A DNA stretch of 38,459 nt from an uncultured Bacteroidales bacterium (GTDB lineage: Bacteria; Bacteroidota; Bacteroidia; Bacteroidales; Bacteroidaceae): NCBI GenBank assembly GCA_902776455.1, contig CACYQI010000018.1, positions 1 to 38,459 of the forward strand, in the 5' to 3' direction. The notes beneath the pieces are model-generated. The model searched no databases. It saw only the letters and a list, made by a program, of their open reading frames with translations, and was not told where the DNA came from. Position 1 is the first letter of the stretch. Each line of letters begins with the position of its first letter. Position numbers and translations under genes: made by a program. Below are positions 16,682 to 25,617 of this stretch, piece by piece.

Positions 16682-16936
16682 ATGGCAAATCACAAATCTT
16701 CATTAAAGCGCATCCGTCAGGAGGAAAAGAGAAGACTCCACAACAGGTATTACGCAAAGACCATGCGTAACGCAGTGCGCAAGCTTCGTGCTACGACCGA
16801 CAAGGCCGCAGCTACAGAGATGTATCCCAGTGTTCAGAAAGCTCTCGATAAGCTCGCAAAGATCAACGTCATTCACAAGAACAAGGCTTCCAACCTGAAG
16901 TCTAAGTTGGCAAAATACATCCAGAAGCTTGGCTAA
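16682..16936 (+). CDS. rpsT: Small ribosomal subunit protein bS20
   Basis: This 84-residue, highly basic, helical protein binds 16S rRNA early in 30S assembly. [29 protein letters not shown] is the typical bS20 N-terminus, and the length matches the family. The start follows an A/T-rich leader containing two TAATAAAA units. A clear intrinsic terminator follows 29 bp after the stop. Confidence 0.97.
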   Translation: MANHKSSLKRIRQEEKRRLHNRYYAKTMRNAVRKLRATTDKAAATEMYPSVQKALDKLAKINVIHKNKASNLKSKLAKYIQKLG

Positions 16937-16965
16937 ACAGCCATACCTTTTTGCTATAACGGATA

Positions 16966-16993
16966 AAGGCAGCTCAAACGGGCTGCCTTTTTT
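16966..16993 (+). terminator. Rho-independent terminator after rpsT
   Basis: The 8-bp stem AAGGCAGC / GCTGCCTT closes a loop of about 8 bases and is followed by a run of six T. It is the clearest intrinsic terminator in the window. Confidence 0.93.
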
Positions 16994-17040
16994 GTGTGGC
17001 TGACGGGGATTGAAGAGGGTTCCTGGCAGGAGCCAGAGCC

Positions 17041-17142
17041 ACTAGTTATAACTAGTTCAAACTAGTTTAAACTAGAGAAATAACTAGTTAGAACTAGGGA
17101 ACAAACTAGTTTAAACTAGGAAACGCGCTAGTTAGAACTAGG
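17041..17142. repeat. Helically phased CTAG/ACTAGT array between rpsT and gyrB
   Basis: Ten (A/G)CTAG words begin at 17041, 17051, 17061, 17071, 17083, 17093, 17105, 17115, 17127 and 17137. The spacing alternates between 10 and 12 bases, close to one DNA turn. Several are the full palindrome ACTAGT. The array lies between the rpsT terminator and the gyrB 3' end. The remaining bases up to 17241 are C/T-rich and hold no gene. Confidence 0.88.
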
Positions 17143-17241
17143 AAACTTGCCAGCTAACACTCAGAAAGCCCGGGAAAGCCCTGCTTTCCTTGCTTTTCCC
17201 TTGCTTTTCTCCTCTGCGGGGAGAAGGGGCTGGGAAGGCTT

Positions 17242-19224
<1,983 letters not shown>

Positions 19225-19243
19225 TTAGGGTTTTATTTGCTTG

Positions 19244-19274
19244 CAAAGGTACAATTTTTTTTCCACATTTGCAA
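19244..19274 (-). promoter_or_regulatory. gyrB promoter
   Basis: On the minus strand TACCTTTG (19244-19251) lies 20 bases downstream of a TTG (19272-19274), matching the Bacteroidetes -33/-7 pattern. The start codon is about 30 bases downstream, so the leader is short. Confidence 0.7.
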
Positions 19275-19800
19275 GCATTCGCACAATTAAATTTGGGCTT
19301 AGCCCAAAAGGCGCGTTTTGTGTTGCCTTTTGCGTCGTGAAGTGCGGGTTTCGGCCGGTAGTCGGAGGAGTTTGTCCGCTTAGCAGTAGGAGCCGACGCT
19401 TCCAAGCGTCGGAGCGGTGGGCTGCAAGATTCCGACATTGGGAAGCGTCGGCTCCTATTGGGAGATATTGTTGTCCGGGGGAAAAGCACCGGAGGTGCGA
19501 AAGAACACAGGCGGAGTCACCCCCGTCTGTGGTCTTTCGTCCCTTTGGGACTTTAGAGTAAGCCCCCTGGGCTGCTTTTCGTCAGGAAAGCCGAATAATA
19601 GGCGCATGAGTAGAGGTGCTTTGAATTATCCCCGTACAACAATAATTAGGAAGCTGCCATATAATGGAAGAATTCCCCCTGAATCTTCAGGGCTGAGAAT
19701 ACGATATTTGCCGATGGAATGGGCGTTTTTTGCAGTTTTGTCCTGTGGTTGATGTGGCCTTGAAGTAGGGTGCTAAGACAGTCCCTTCAAAGGGGGCGGT
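19275..19800. other. Gene-free gap rich in inverted repeats (gyrB upstream region)
   Basis: No convincing gene is present. Visible structures are a perfect hairpin TTTGGGC/GCCCAAA (19292-19308); CCGACGCTT/AAGCGTCGG back to back (19393-19412); a 16-base inverted repeat AGGAGCCGACGCTTCC at 19388-19403 facing its complement at 19441-19456; and a long imperfect hairpin from CGAAAGA (19498) to TCTTTCG (19539). This could be a decayed mobile element or structured RNA, but nothing identifies it. Confidence 0.6.
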
Positions 19801-19804
19801 TTCA

Positions 19805-19883
19805 CGCTCCGTGGAGCGTAGCCCGATGCTCCGTGGAGCGTAGCCCGATTCTCCGTGGAGTGTGAGGCGATTCTCCGTGGAGT
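19805..19883 (+). repeat. 22-bp palindromic tandem array, four units
   Basis: CTCCGTGGAG cores begin at 19807, 19829, 19851 and 19873. The spacers (CGTAGCCCGATG, TGTGAGGCGATT) drift. The last unit opens a 176-bp duplication, and all cores up to 20291 remain in the same 22-base phase. Confidence 0.92.
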
Positions 19884-20224
19884 GTGAGCCGCGGTTTCCC
19901 TCCCCTCCAAGGGGAGGGGTTAGGGGTGGGGTCTGTGACTCAACGACTCCACTCGACTTAGCTACCCCACCCCCTACCCCTCCCCTACGAGGGGAGGGGA
20001 GAGGAAGGGTGCATCCTTCCGCTCATATCCGTACCCGTTTCGCCGAAGCTCCGTGGAGTATGAGCCGCGGTTCCCCTCCCCTCCAAGGGGAGGGGTTAGG
20101 GGTGGGGTCTGTGACTCAACGACTCCACTCGACTTAGCTACCCCACTCCCACCCCCTCCCCTTCAAGGGGAGGGGAGAGGAAGGGTGCATCCCTTCCGCT
20201 ATATCCTTACCCGTCTCGCCGAAG
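19873..20224. repeat. 176-bp tandem duplication with paired GC-rich hairpins
   Basis: Copy 1 is 19873-20048 and copy 2 is 20049-20224. Each begins with CTCCGTGGAG and carries a CCCTCCCC/GGGGAGGGG hairpin, the unique segment GTCTGTGACTCAACGACTCC and an oppositely oriented hairpin. Each ends at CGCCGAAG. The copies differ at only a few sites. The period is eight times 22. Confidence 0.88.
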
Positions 20225-20301
20225 CTCCGTGGAGTGTAGCCCGATGCTCCGTGGAGTGTAGCCCGATTCTCCGTGGAGTGTGAGGCGATTCTCCGTGGAG
20301 T
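20223..20301 (+). repeat. 22-bp palindromic tandem array, four units
   Basis: CTCCGTGGAG cores begin at 20225, 20247, 20269 and 20291, in the same 22-base phase as the array at 19807. The spacers match that array, so the two arrays and the 176-bp duplication probably arose together. The following 130 bp up to the BspA-like gene hold no recognisable gene. Confidence 0.92.
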
Positions 20302-20435
20302 GTGAAAATGTACGACGAAAGCACTCCGCCCTTTGAGGCTTAGGGGGAGTTCAAGGAGATGTGAAGTAAGAGGTAATTCCTGCTGGCGGGACATCCGCGG
20401 ACAAGTGCGGACGTGGCTGTTGGCAGACTCAGAAA

Positions 20436-21185
20436 TCAGTTGGGCGACGTTGTGGAGTTCAAGTTGATGTCGTCGGTCTTTTCGGTGTATTCTTCGATGA
20501 AGAATTCGCGCCACATGGCATTGTCGGTGTAGGACTTAATGCTTGTGGGAACATAGACGGTACACCACGTGCGGTCCACCTTCGAGAAAGCGTTAGGCTC
20601 GCATTCGGGAGCGATTTTTGCCAGGCAGTAGATGGAGATGAGCGATGTGCAACGCGAGAAGGCTTCTTCGCCTATGTTCGTCACGCTTGCTGGGATAACG
20701 ACTCCCTTCAGCGATTTGCATCCGAAGAAAGTCTCGTTCTCAACGACCAGCAGACCCTTGGGGAGCACCATTTGCGTAAGCGACGAGCAGCCCTCGAAGG
20801 CTCCCATGCCGATTTCCTGTACGCTGGCCGGCACGACGACATTCGTCATGGAGCTGCAGTTGAAGAAGGCGAAGCTCTTGATGGCCGTGATGGTGTTGGG
20901 GATGGAGATCGAGGTGATGGACGTGCAGTCGCGGAAAGCATAGTCGCCAATCGACACCACTGTGAACGTCTTGCCATTGTAAGTTACTGTGGCAGGTATG
21001 GTTATGGCGCCGGTGTAGGCTGCGTGGTTCTGGTCGGAGAATACTTTATTGGTCACTTCCACCTCAGTGGCCGAGATGCGGCTATAGTAGATGCCGTCCA
21101 CCTCGCAATCGTAGGCAACGGCGTATTGCGTAGCGGCAAAAAGTGCTGCCACTGTGACTATGAACGAAATGAGAGTCCTTTTCAT
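20436..21185 (-). CDS. Secreted BspA-like leucine-rich-repeat protein
   Basis: This 249-residue protein has a Sec signal peptide (MKRTLISFIVTVAALFAATQYAVA). About five LRR_5 (BspA/TpLRR) repeats follow at about residues 75-200, with units such as IGDYAFRDCTSITSISIPNT, IKSFAFFNCSSMTNVVVPAS and IGEEAFSRCTSLISI. BspA-type proteins of Bacteroidetes and Treponema bind host proteins or act as adhesins. This one is short and has no visible Por sorting domain or lipobox, so its anchoring is unknown. The role is inferred from the repeats only. It stands alone and diverges from the regulator at 21714. Confidence 0.85.
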   Translation of the reverse strand: MKRTLISFIVTVAALFAATQYAVAYDCEVDGIYYSRISATEVEVTNKVFSDQNHAAYTGAITIPATVTYNGKTFTVVSIGDYAFRDCTSITSISIPNTITAIKSFAFFNCSSMTNVVVPASVQEIGMGAFEGCSSLTQMVLPKGLLVVENETFFGCKSLKGVVIPASVTNIGEEAFSRCTSLISIYCLAKIAPECEPNAFSKVDRTWCTVYVPTSIKSYTDNAMWREFFIEEYTEKTDDINLNSTTSPN

Positions 21186-21230
21186 TTACAGATTTACTTT
21201 TGTTTTAGTCCTTCTTTTCCAAATTTGCGG

Positions 21231-21238
21231 CAAAGATA
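21231..21238 (-). promoter_or_regulatory. Possible -7 box for the BspA-like gene
   Basis: On the minus strand TATCTTTG matches TAnnTTTG about 45 bases before the start codon. No clear TTTG is seen at the proper distance upstream, so support is partial. Confidence 0.4.
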
Positions 21239-21468
21239 GTGAATAATTTTCTATCGTTGAACTTTTTCCCTTAAAAAATTTCACACTATGCAGAAAAACA
21301 TCAAATACCCTTCCCCTTTGCGTGTATCCGTAAGCAGTTTTTGGGAAGATTTGCTTCGATGTGCCTCCTTCCGAGCTTTCTGAACCGGCACCCCCTTCGC
21401 TTTTCCCTGAGTTGTCAGGAGGGAAAGAATAAAAAATACAGAAAAACGGATAAAAACGTACAAAAATG

Positions 21469-21499
21469 TTGGCAGTTACTAAATTTTGACGTAACTTTG
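21469..21499 (+). promoter_or_regulatory. Promoter of the membrane-bound AraC regulator
   Basis: TTG (21469-21471) and TAACTTTG (21492-21499) fit the Bacteroidetes consensus with a 20-base spacer. Transcription from here would give a leader of about 205 bases before the ATG at 21714. Confidence 0.7.
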
Positions 21500-21553
21500 C
21501 AAGCAAAAGGTATTAGATAATATAAATAAAGGTAAGCCAGCTTCCCATTGTAG

Positions 21554-21664
21554 CGGAAACGCGGAATAGCGTTTCGGCCGTTATGAAGCGAAGTGGAGAT
21601 GCGCTTTGTGCTCCAGCCGAGCTACGGGCGGGACTTCGGTTGCCGCAGCGGGCGAAGGCTGGAG
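21554..21664 (+). promoter_or_regulatory. Structured 5' leader of the AraC-type regulator
   Basis: Within the leader, GGAAACGC pairs with GCGTTTC (21554-21577). CTCCAGCC (21611-21618) pairs perfectly with GGCTGGAG (21657-21664), enclosing 38 bases that contain smaller GC-rich pairings. No riboswitch class is recognised. The rest of the 21186-21713 gap holds promoters and no gene. Confidence 0.45.
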
Positions 21665-21713
21665 AGACAATACAGAAACTGAACCACTTAGAGCAACTAA
21701 GAGAGATAAAACC

Positions 21714-23327
21714 ATGCATTACAGCAAGACGAAACACCTGACCCTCCTTTCCCTTCTTTTTTCAGTCCTTGCAGTTTGTTGCACCGAAGAAGGGAAAAAC
21801 CATGACAGAACCCTTGGACGAGGTCGCATCCCACAACCCTCCGACACGCTCTATACGCAGCAGGCGGCGATGAACATCTACGCCTATCAGCCCATCAAAG
21901 CGCTGCAGATCATCGACTCGGCTGTCGTCGTAGGCAACGTTAGCGCTGTACGCGCCGACATCATCAGAATGAGAATCCTCTCTTTCACCCAGATGCACGA
22001 CCAGCTCGACTCGTTGCTCGGCGGACCGAAGGACGTGCGGCTGGACTCGGCACTCGCTGTCGGCAAACGTCTGCTCGCCAGCGATTCCATCCAGAAGAAC
22101 CTGAAGAACAAGTTCGATGTGCTGGAGATGATGTCCTACAGCGCCCGTATGCTGAACGACACAACCGGCTGGATGCAGTACTCGCGCCAGTTCGTCGATG
22201 TCTGTCACGAAGTGGGACCCGAAGAGGATGTCAACGCCCTTCGAGCTGAAGCCGAGATAGGAGCGGCATTACACAGCTTGGGTCAGCATGAACAAGGCAT
22301 GGCCAAGCTCGACAGCGCTATCAATCAGCTGGAAGCCTCCTTCAGTAGGGAAGACCGTCCGGGAGCTTTTGCAGAACTCGATGCCCTGATTGTCGCGTTG
22401 AAACGCAAAATAGTCGTGCTCGGCTCCCACGACAGGTATGCCGAGACGATGCCCTTGGCCCGTAGCATCATCGAGCACCTGGACGACTACGAACAGCACC
22501 CTGCTGCCTACCACGACGGCTCCTATCGCGAGCCGACTACCGACCAGAAACGTGCCGACTACATAAGCTTCTATCGCAGTCAGGCACAGAACTTTATCAC
22601 CGCCGCCTATGCGTCGTTGGGCGAAGAAGGGAACATGCTCGAAGCCTTCGAAAAGATAGAGAAAGGCGTGCGCGAGGTGACAGCCCGCGAACACTTGGCC
22701 CGCTACAATGCCCTGCAGCAGCAGATAGAGGCTGAGCGGCTGCATGCCACGCTTAACAAATCCGTTCTGGCAGCCGTCTGCATTGGCATCTTCGCCCTGT
22801 TCTGCATAGCAGTTGCCGCTGTCGTTGTAGTCAAGAACCGGGAAATAAGAAGGCAGAATCTCCTGCTGGCCAAGAAGATAGCCGATGCAGCTAACTTCAA
22901 AAAGAAGTACATCGAGGAGATGCGTTTGCAGCAGCCTCCTGTAGCTCCCGACAACGAAACAGCCACCGACGAGCAACTCTTCCAGTACATCAATGATATC
23001 GTTGTGCGCGAAAAGCTTTTCCTCGACCCGAGGTTCGAGCGACAGACCATTATGGATCGCTTCCAGCTCTCGAAGGAGCGCGTAGGCACCGTCTTCTCCA
23101 GAGGCAGCAACTTCGCCAAGCTGACGAACTACATCCAGTATCTTCGTCTGGAGTATGCTGCCCGTCTGCTGGTAGAGCAGCCCGATGCAAGCATCGTGCA
23201 GGTGGCAGCCGACAGCGGATTCAACAGCTGCGCCTATTTCAGCAGCCGCTTCCGCCAGCATTTCGGCCTGAGTCCCTCCGACTATCGCCACGATGCCACG
23301 ACGCAAAAGGAAAACACCATCGAGTGA
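21714..23327 (+). CDS. Membrane-anchored TPR / AraC-type transcriptional regulator
   Basis: From 21714 this is a 537-residue protein. It has an N-terminal signal or anchor (LTLLSLLFSVLAVCCTEE, with a lipobox-like LAVC), then a helical TPR-like periplasmic region at about 40-345. One transmembrane segment follows at about 350-375 (VLAAVCIGIFALFCIAVAAV), then a short coiled coil (REIRRQNLLLAKKIADAANF) and a cytoplasmic AraC/XylS DNA-binding domain at about 440-527. The two HTH motifs are near FQLSKERVGTVF and IVQVAADSGFNSCAYFSSRF. This architecture senses an extracytoplasmic signal and controls transcription directly. An in-frame ATG at 21606 would add 36 residues that lie in the structured leader, so 21714 is preferred. 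The nearby pilus operon is a plausible target, but this is inference. Confidence 0.85.
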   Translation: MHYSKTKHLTLLSLLFSVLAVCCTEEGKNHDRTLGRGRIPQPSDTLYTQQAAMNIYAYQPIKALQIIDSAVVVGNVSAVRADIIRMRILSFTQMHDQLDSLLGGPKDVRLDSALAVGKRLLASDSIQKNLKNKFDVLEMMSYSARMLNDTTGWMQYSRQFVDVCHEVGPEEDVNALRAEAEIGAALHSLGQHEQGMAKLDSAINQLEASFSREDRPGAFAELDALIVALKRKIVVLGSHDRYAETMPLARSIIEHLDDYEQHPAAYHDGSYREPTTDQKRADYISFYRSQAQNFITAAYASLGEEGNMLEAFEKIEKGVREVTAREHLARYNALQQQIEAERLHATLNKSVLAAVCIGIFALFCIAVAAVVVVKNREIRRQNLLLAKKIADAANFKKKYIEEMRLQQPPVAPDNETATDEQLFQYINDIVVREKLFLDPRFERQTIMDRFQLSKERVGTVFSRGSNFAKLTNYIQYLRLEYAARLLVEQPDASIVQVAADSGFNSCAYFSSRFRQHFGLSPSDYRHDATTQKENTIE

Positions 23328-23346
23328 AGGTATAGCCTCTCCTAAA

Positions 23347-23372
23347 TCCTCCCCTAAAGGGAAGGACTTTTT
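23347..23372 (+). terminator. Probable terminator of the AraC-type regulator
   Basis: TCCTCCCC and GGGAAGGA form a stem with one mismatch around loop TAAA, followed by CTTTTT. It lies 19 bases after the stop codon. Confidence 0.6.
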
Positions 23373-23559
23373 GTGGAAAGTGGGAGTAAGGCTGCATGTG
23401 AAGGTTAGTAACTTCTTCTCCCCTCCCCTCGAAGGGGAGGGGTAGGGGTGGGGACTGATATAAAATAAAGGATATGAGTTTGTTTGCCCCGTCCCTAACT
23501 CCTTCACAGCCCTCTCTCATCCTCCCCCAAGGGTGAGGGGCTGTTAGCATCCGTTCTGG

Positions 23560-23666
23560 CGGATTTGTAATCCGACAGGACAGAGAGTAAGCATTTGTAA
23601 TGCTATAAACAAATGTTGGGATTATAAATCCCTAAACTCCATACGAGCGGATTTCAAATCCGCTCG
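23560..23666. repeat. Cluster of four short perfect palindromes about 30 bp apart
   Basis: CGGATT/AATCCG (23560-23574), AGCATT/AATGCT (23590-23604), GGGATT/AATCCC (23618-23632) and an 11-bp-armed palindrome CGAGCGGATTT/AAATCCGCTCG (23644-23666) follow one another. All share the GATT-nnn-AATC plan. They lie in the gene-free 23328-25617 stretch. Confidence 0.8.
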
Positions 23667-23780
23667 AACCGGAGGTGACAGAGCCCCCACCCCTACCCCC
23701 CTCAAAGCCTCTCCTAAATCCTCCCCAAAGGGAAAAGCCCCCTCCCGTCCTCCCCAAGGGGAGGGGAACCGCTGGCGTGG

Positions 23781-23935
23781 CTTTTCTGTGCTTTCTGTGT
23801 TTTCCGTGTGAGAGACCCCACCCCTAACCCCTCCCCTGCGAGGGGAGGGGGACCGCGGGCCAGGAAAGACTTCTCTCGCTCAAGTAGAAGTTTTTCTGTG
23901 ATTTCTGTGATTTCCGTGTGAGACTTCTTTGTCTT
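23781..23935. repeat. First cluster of the 110-bp tandem repeat (one and a half units)
   Basis: TTTTCTGTG blocks end at 23790 and 23900, 110 bases apart. The unit contains TTTCCGTGTGAGA, CCCCACCCCTAACCCCTCCC, an AGGGGAGGGGG hairpin arm, ACCGCGGGCCAGG and GCTCAAGTAGAAG. The second unit breaks off after GTGTGAGA. Confidence 0.85.
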
Positions 23936-24324
23936 TTGTCAGAAATTTTCGCAATGAGACGCGTTCTGGCGCGTTCTTTTTGCTTCTGTGGCACTTGGGG
24001 CCACCAAAGGCCGCAAATAGGCTTAAATCGAATGGGCGGTGATAATCAACAGGTTGGAAAGGGGCGTTTTCGTGAGGAAAGTTAAGAAAGTGTTAGGTCG
24101 GCACAAAGAGCCGACAAACAGAACAAAGATTTAAGTTGAAAATTGAAAATTGAGAATTGAAAGTTAACGTGGAGGAAAAGACGACACTCCGTGGAGAATT
24201 GGCTTACACAACGTGGAGCATCGAAGAACATGCCATGCAGGGGACGTGATTTCCCTATGGAGAGGAAGAAAATTGTGTCGTGAATTTTCGGGCGCATAGC
24301 CTTCGACTTTTGTGGAAAGCATGA
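23936..24324. other. Gene-free spacer with three decayed 22-bp units
   Basis: No gene is recognised. Degenerate cores occur at 24165 (TAACGTGGAG), 24187 (CTCCGTGGAG) and 24209 (CAACGTGGAG), still 22 bases apart. An AT-rich stretch (24130-24165) with repeated AATTGAAA lies just before them. Confidence 0.6.
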
Positions 24325-24710
24325 CAGACCCCACCCCTAACCCCTCCCCTTCGAGGGGAGGGGGACCGCGGGTCTGGGAATACTTCTCCTGCTCAAGTAG
24401 AAGTTTTTCTGTGCTTTCTGTGCTTTCCGTGTGAGAGAACCCACCCCTAAAGCCTCCCCTGTGAGGGGAGGGGGACCGCGGGCCAGGAAAGACTTCTCTC
24501 GCTCAAGTAGAAGTTTTTCTGTGCTTTCTGTGCTTTCCGTGTGAGAGACCCCACCCCTAACCCCTCCCCTGCGAGGGGAGGGGGGCCGCGGGCCAGGGAA
24601 TACTTCTCCTGCTCAAGTAGAAGTTTTTCTGTGCTTTCTGTGCTTTCCGTGTGAGAGACCCCACCTCTAACCCCTCCCCTGCGAGGGGAGGGGGAACCGC
24701 CGCTGTGTTC
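24325..24710. repeat. Main cluster of the 110-bp tandem repeat (three and a half units)
   Basis: AAGTTTTTCT marks successive units at 24401, 24511 and 24621, exactly 110 bases apart. Each has a GC-rich hairpin (CTCCCCTGCGAGGGGAG) and a 9-base TTTCTGTGC sub-repeat. Units alternate between CCAGGAAAGACTTCTCTCGC and GGAATACTTCTCCTGC variants. Confidence 0.9.
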
Positions 24711-25487
24711 CTATTCTTATGGAAGGATTGGTGTTCGGTTGCCCGTTCGCGGCCGTGGCTAACCAAAACCTTTGTGTCTTTTCGGCGGCGGCGGAGTCCT
24801 TCGTGACTTTGTTTCTTTGTGTTTGATGAATACCGGAAAGACCGAAATTCGCCTTCTTTCAAAACAGGAAATAATTTTACAAAGTCATTCGCTCTTTTAG
24901 GTCTTAGTGATGTTGATGAGCTTCATCCGATGGCGCACACTTCCGTCCGTGCTCTTCCTCGCTTTTGGTGCCCTTCGAGCTAAATTCTGACCCCCAAATG
25001 CCTAAAAGCAGGAGAACTTTTTTCTCCCTGAAAGCATAGATTTTCCTGCATTCTCGCAGGGCAATCCTTTCAATCTTGTCTTCATTTTCTTTCAATCTTG
25101 TCATAAACGCCTTTTAATCTTGTCTTTGCTATTGTGCGAGGTGAATTTTTGCCATACCTTTGCGGCGCAAAATGATACTTTGCTTAGCTACGGCCATACG
25201 GGTAAGCTCCGATGGCTCATGCCTGACTAAATAACTGAACCTCTGGCCAGCTTTCCCGACTATCGGAACTGACCTCAAACGAAACAAAAATTAACACAAA
25301 AAATGTGTACATAATTGCAAAAAGATAACAAGCCCCTTTCCCTCGGTTAACCCCAAAGGCTGCCTCCAAACTGGCTTCAGTCCTTTTCTCGCTCGCAAAA
25401 AAGCCTGGAAAGAGCAAAAAAGGAGACAGAAAGGCCTTGTAATGTTAAAGTTTGTAAAAAAAAAAAAACAGAATAGTCGAAAAAACC
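24711..25487. other. Gene-free stretch upstream of the pilus operon
   Basis: No convincing gene is seen. The region contains low-complexity segments on the minus strand (ACACAAAG-type words near 24760-24830), a promoter-like pair at 25131-25162, a 20-codon open frame at 25172-25234, and poly-A tracts near 25450 and 25495. Confidence 0.5.
25131..25162 (+). promoter_or_regulatory. Promoter-like element without an assigned gene
   Basis: ATTG (25131-25134) and TACCTTTG (25155-25162) are 20 bases apart and match the Bacteroidetes promoter. The nearest annotated start is 455 bases away. It may drive a small RNA, a tiny peptide (25172-25234) or an alternative long leader of the pilus operon. Confidence 0.5.
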
Positions 25488-25516
25488 TTGTAATTAAAAA
25501 AAAAGTTGTACCTTTG
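25488..25516 (+). promoter_or_regulatory. Promoter of the pilus operon
   Basis: TTG (25488-25490) and TACCTTTG (25509-25516) fit the Bacteroidetes pattern, with A-tracts on both sides of the spacer. Transcription would begin about 95 bases before the first start codon at 25618. Confidence 0.75.
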
Positions 25517-25617
25517 CAGTCGCAACTCCGTGCGAGTATATGCGATATATAAATTAAAGAATACAATTAATATACGTGCGCGACGATAAAGCCGAGTGAG
25601 GATTAAGGAAGAGAAGT

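Noticed and set aside
19417-19752. 111-codon plus-strand frame upstream of the repeats
   Set aside because: It is composed of inverted-repeat sequence, with no domain or initiation context. It could be a decayed element but is not supported as a gene.
19862-20283. Small frames encoding RFPSPPRGGVRGGV-type peptides
   Set aside because: They are only translations of the GC-rich hairpin and 22-bp palindromic repeats. They recur wherever the repeats occur and lack start signals.
24557-24862. 101-codon minus-strand frame in the 110-bp repeat area
   Set aside because: It runs through repeat units and low-complexity sequence, with no recognisable domain, signal or promoter.
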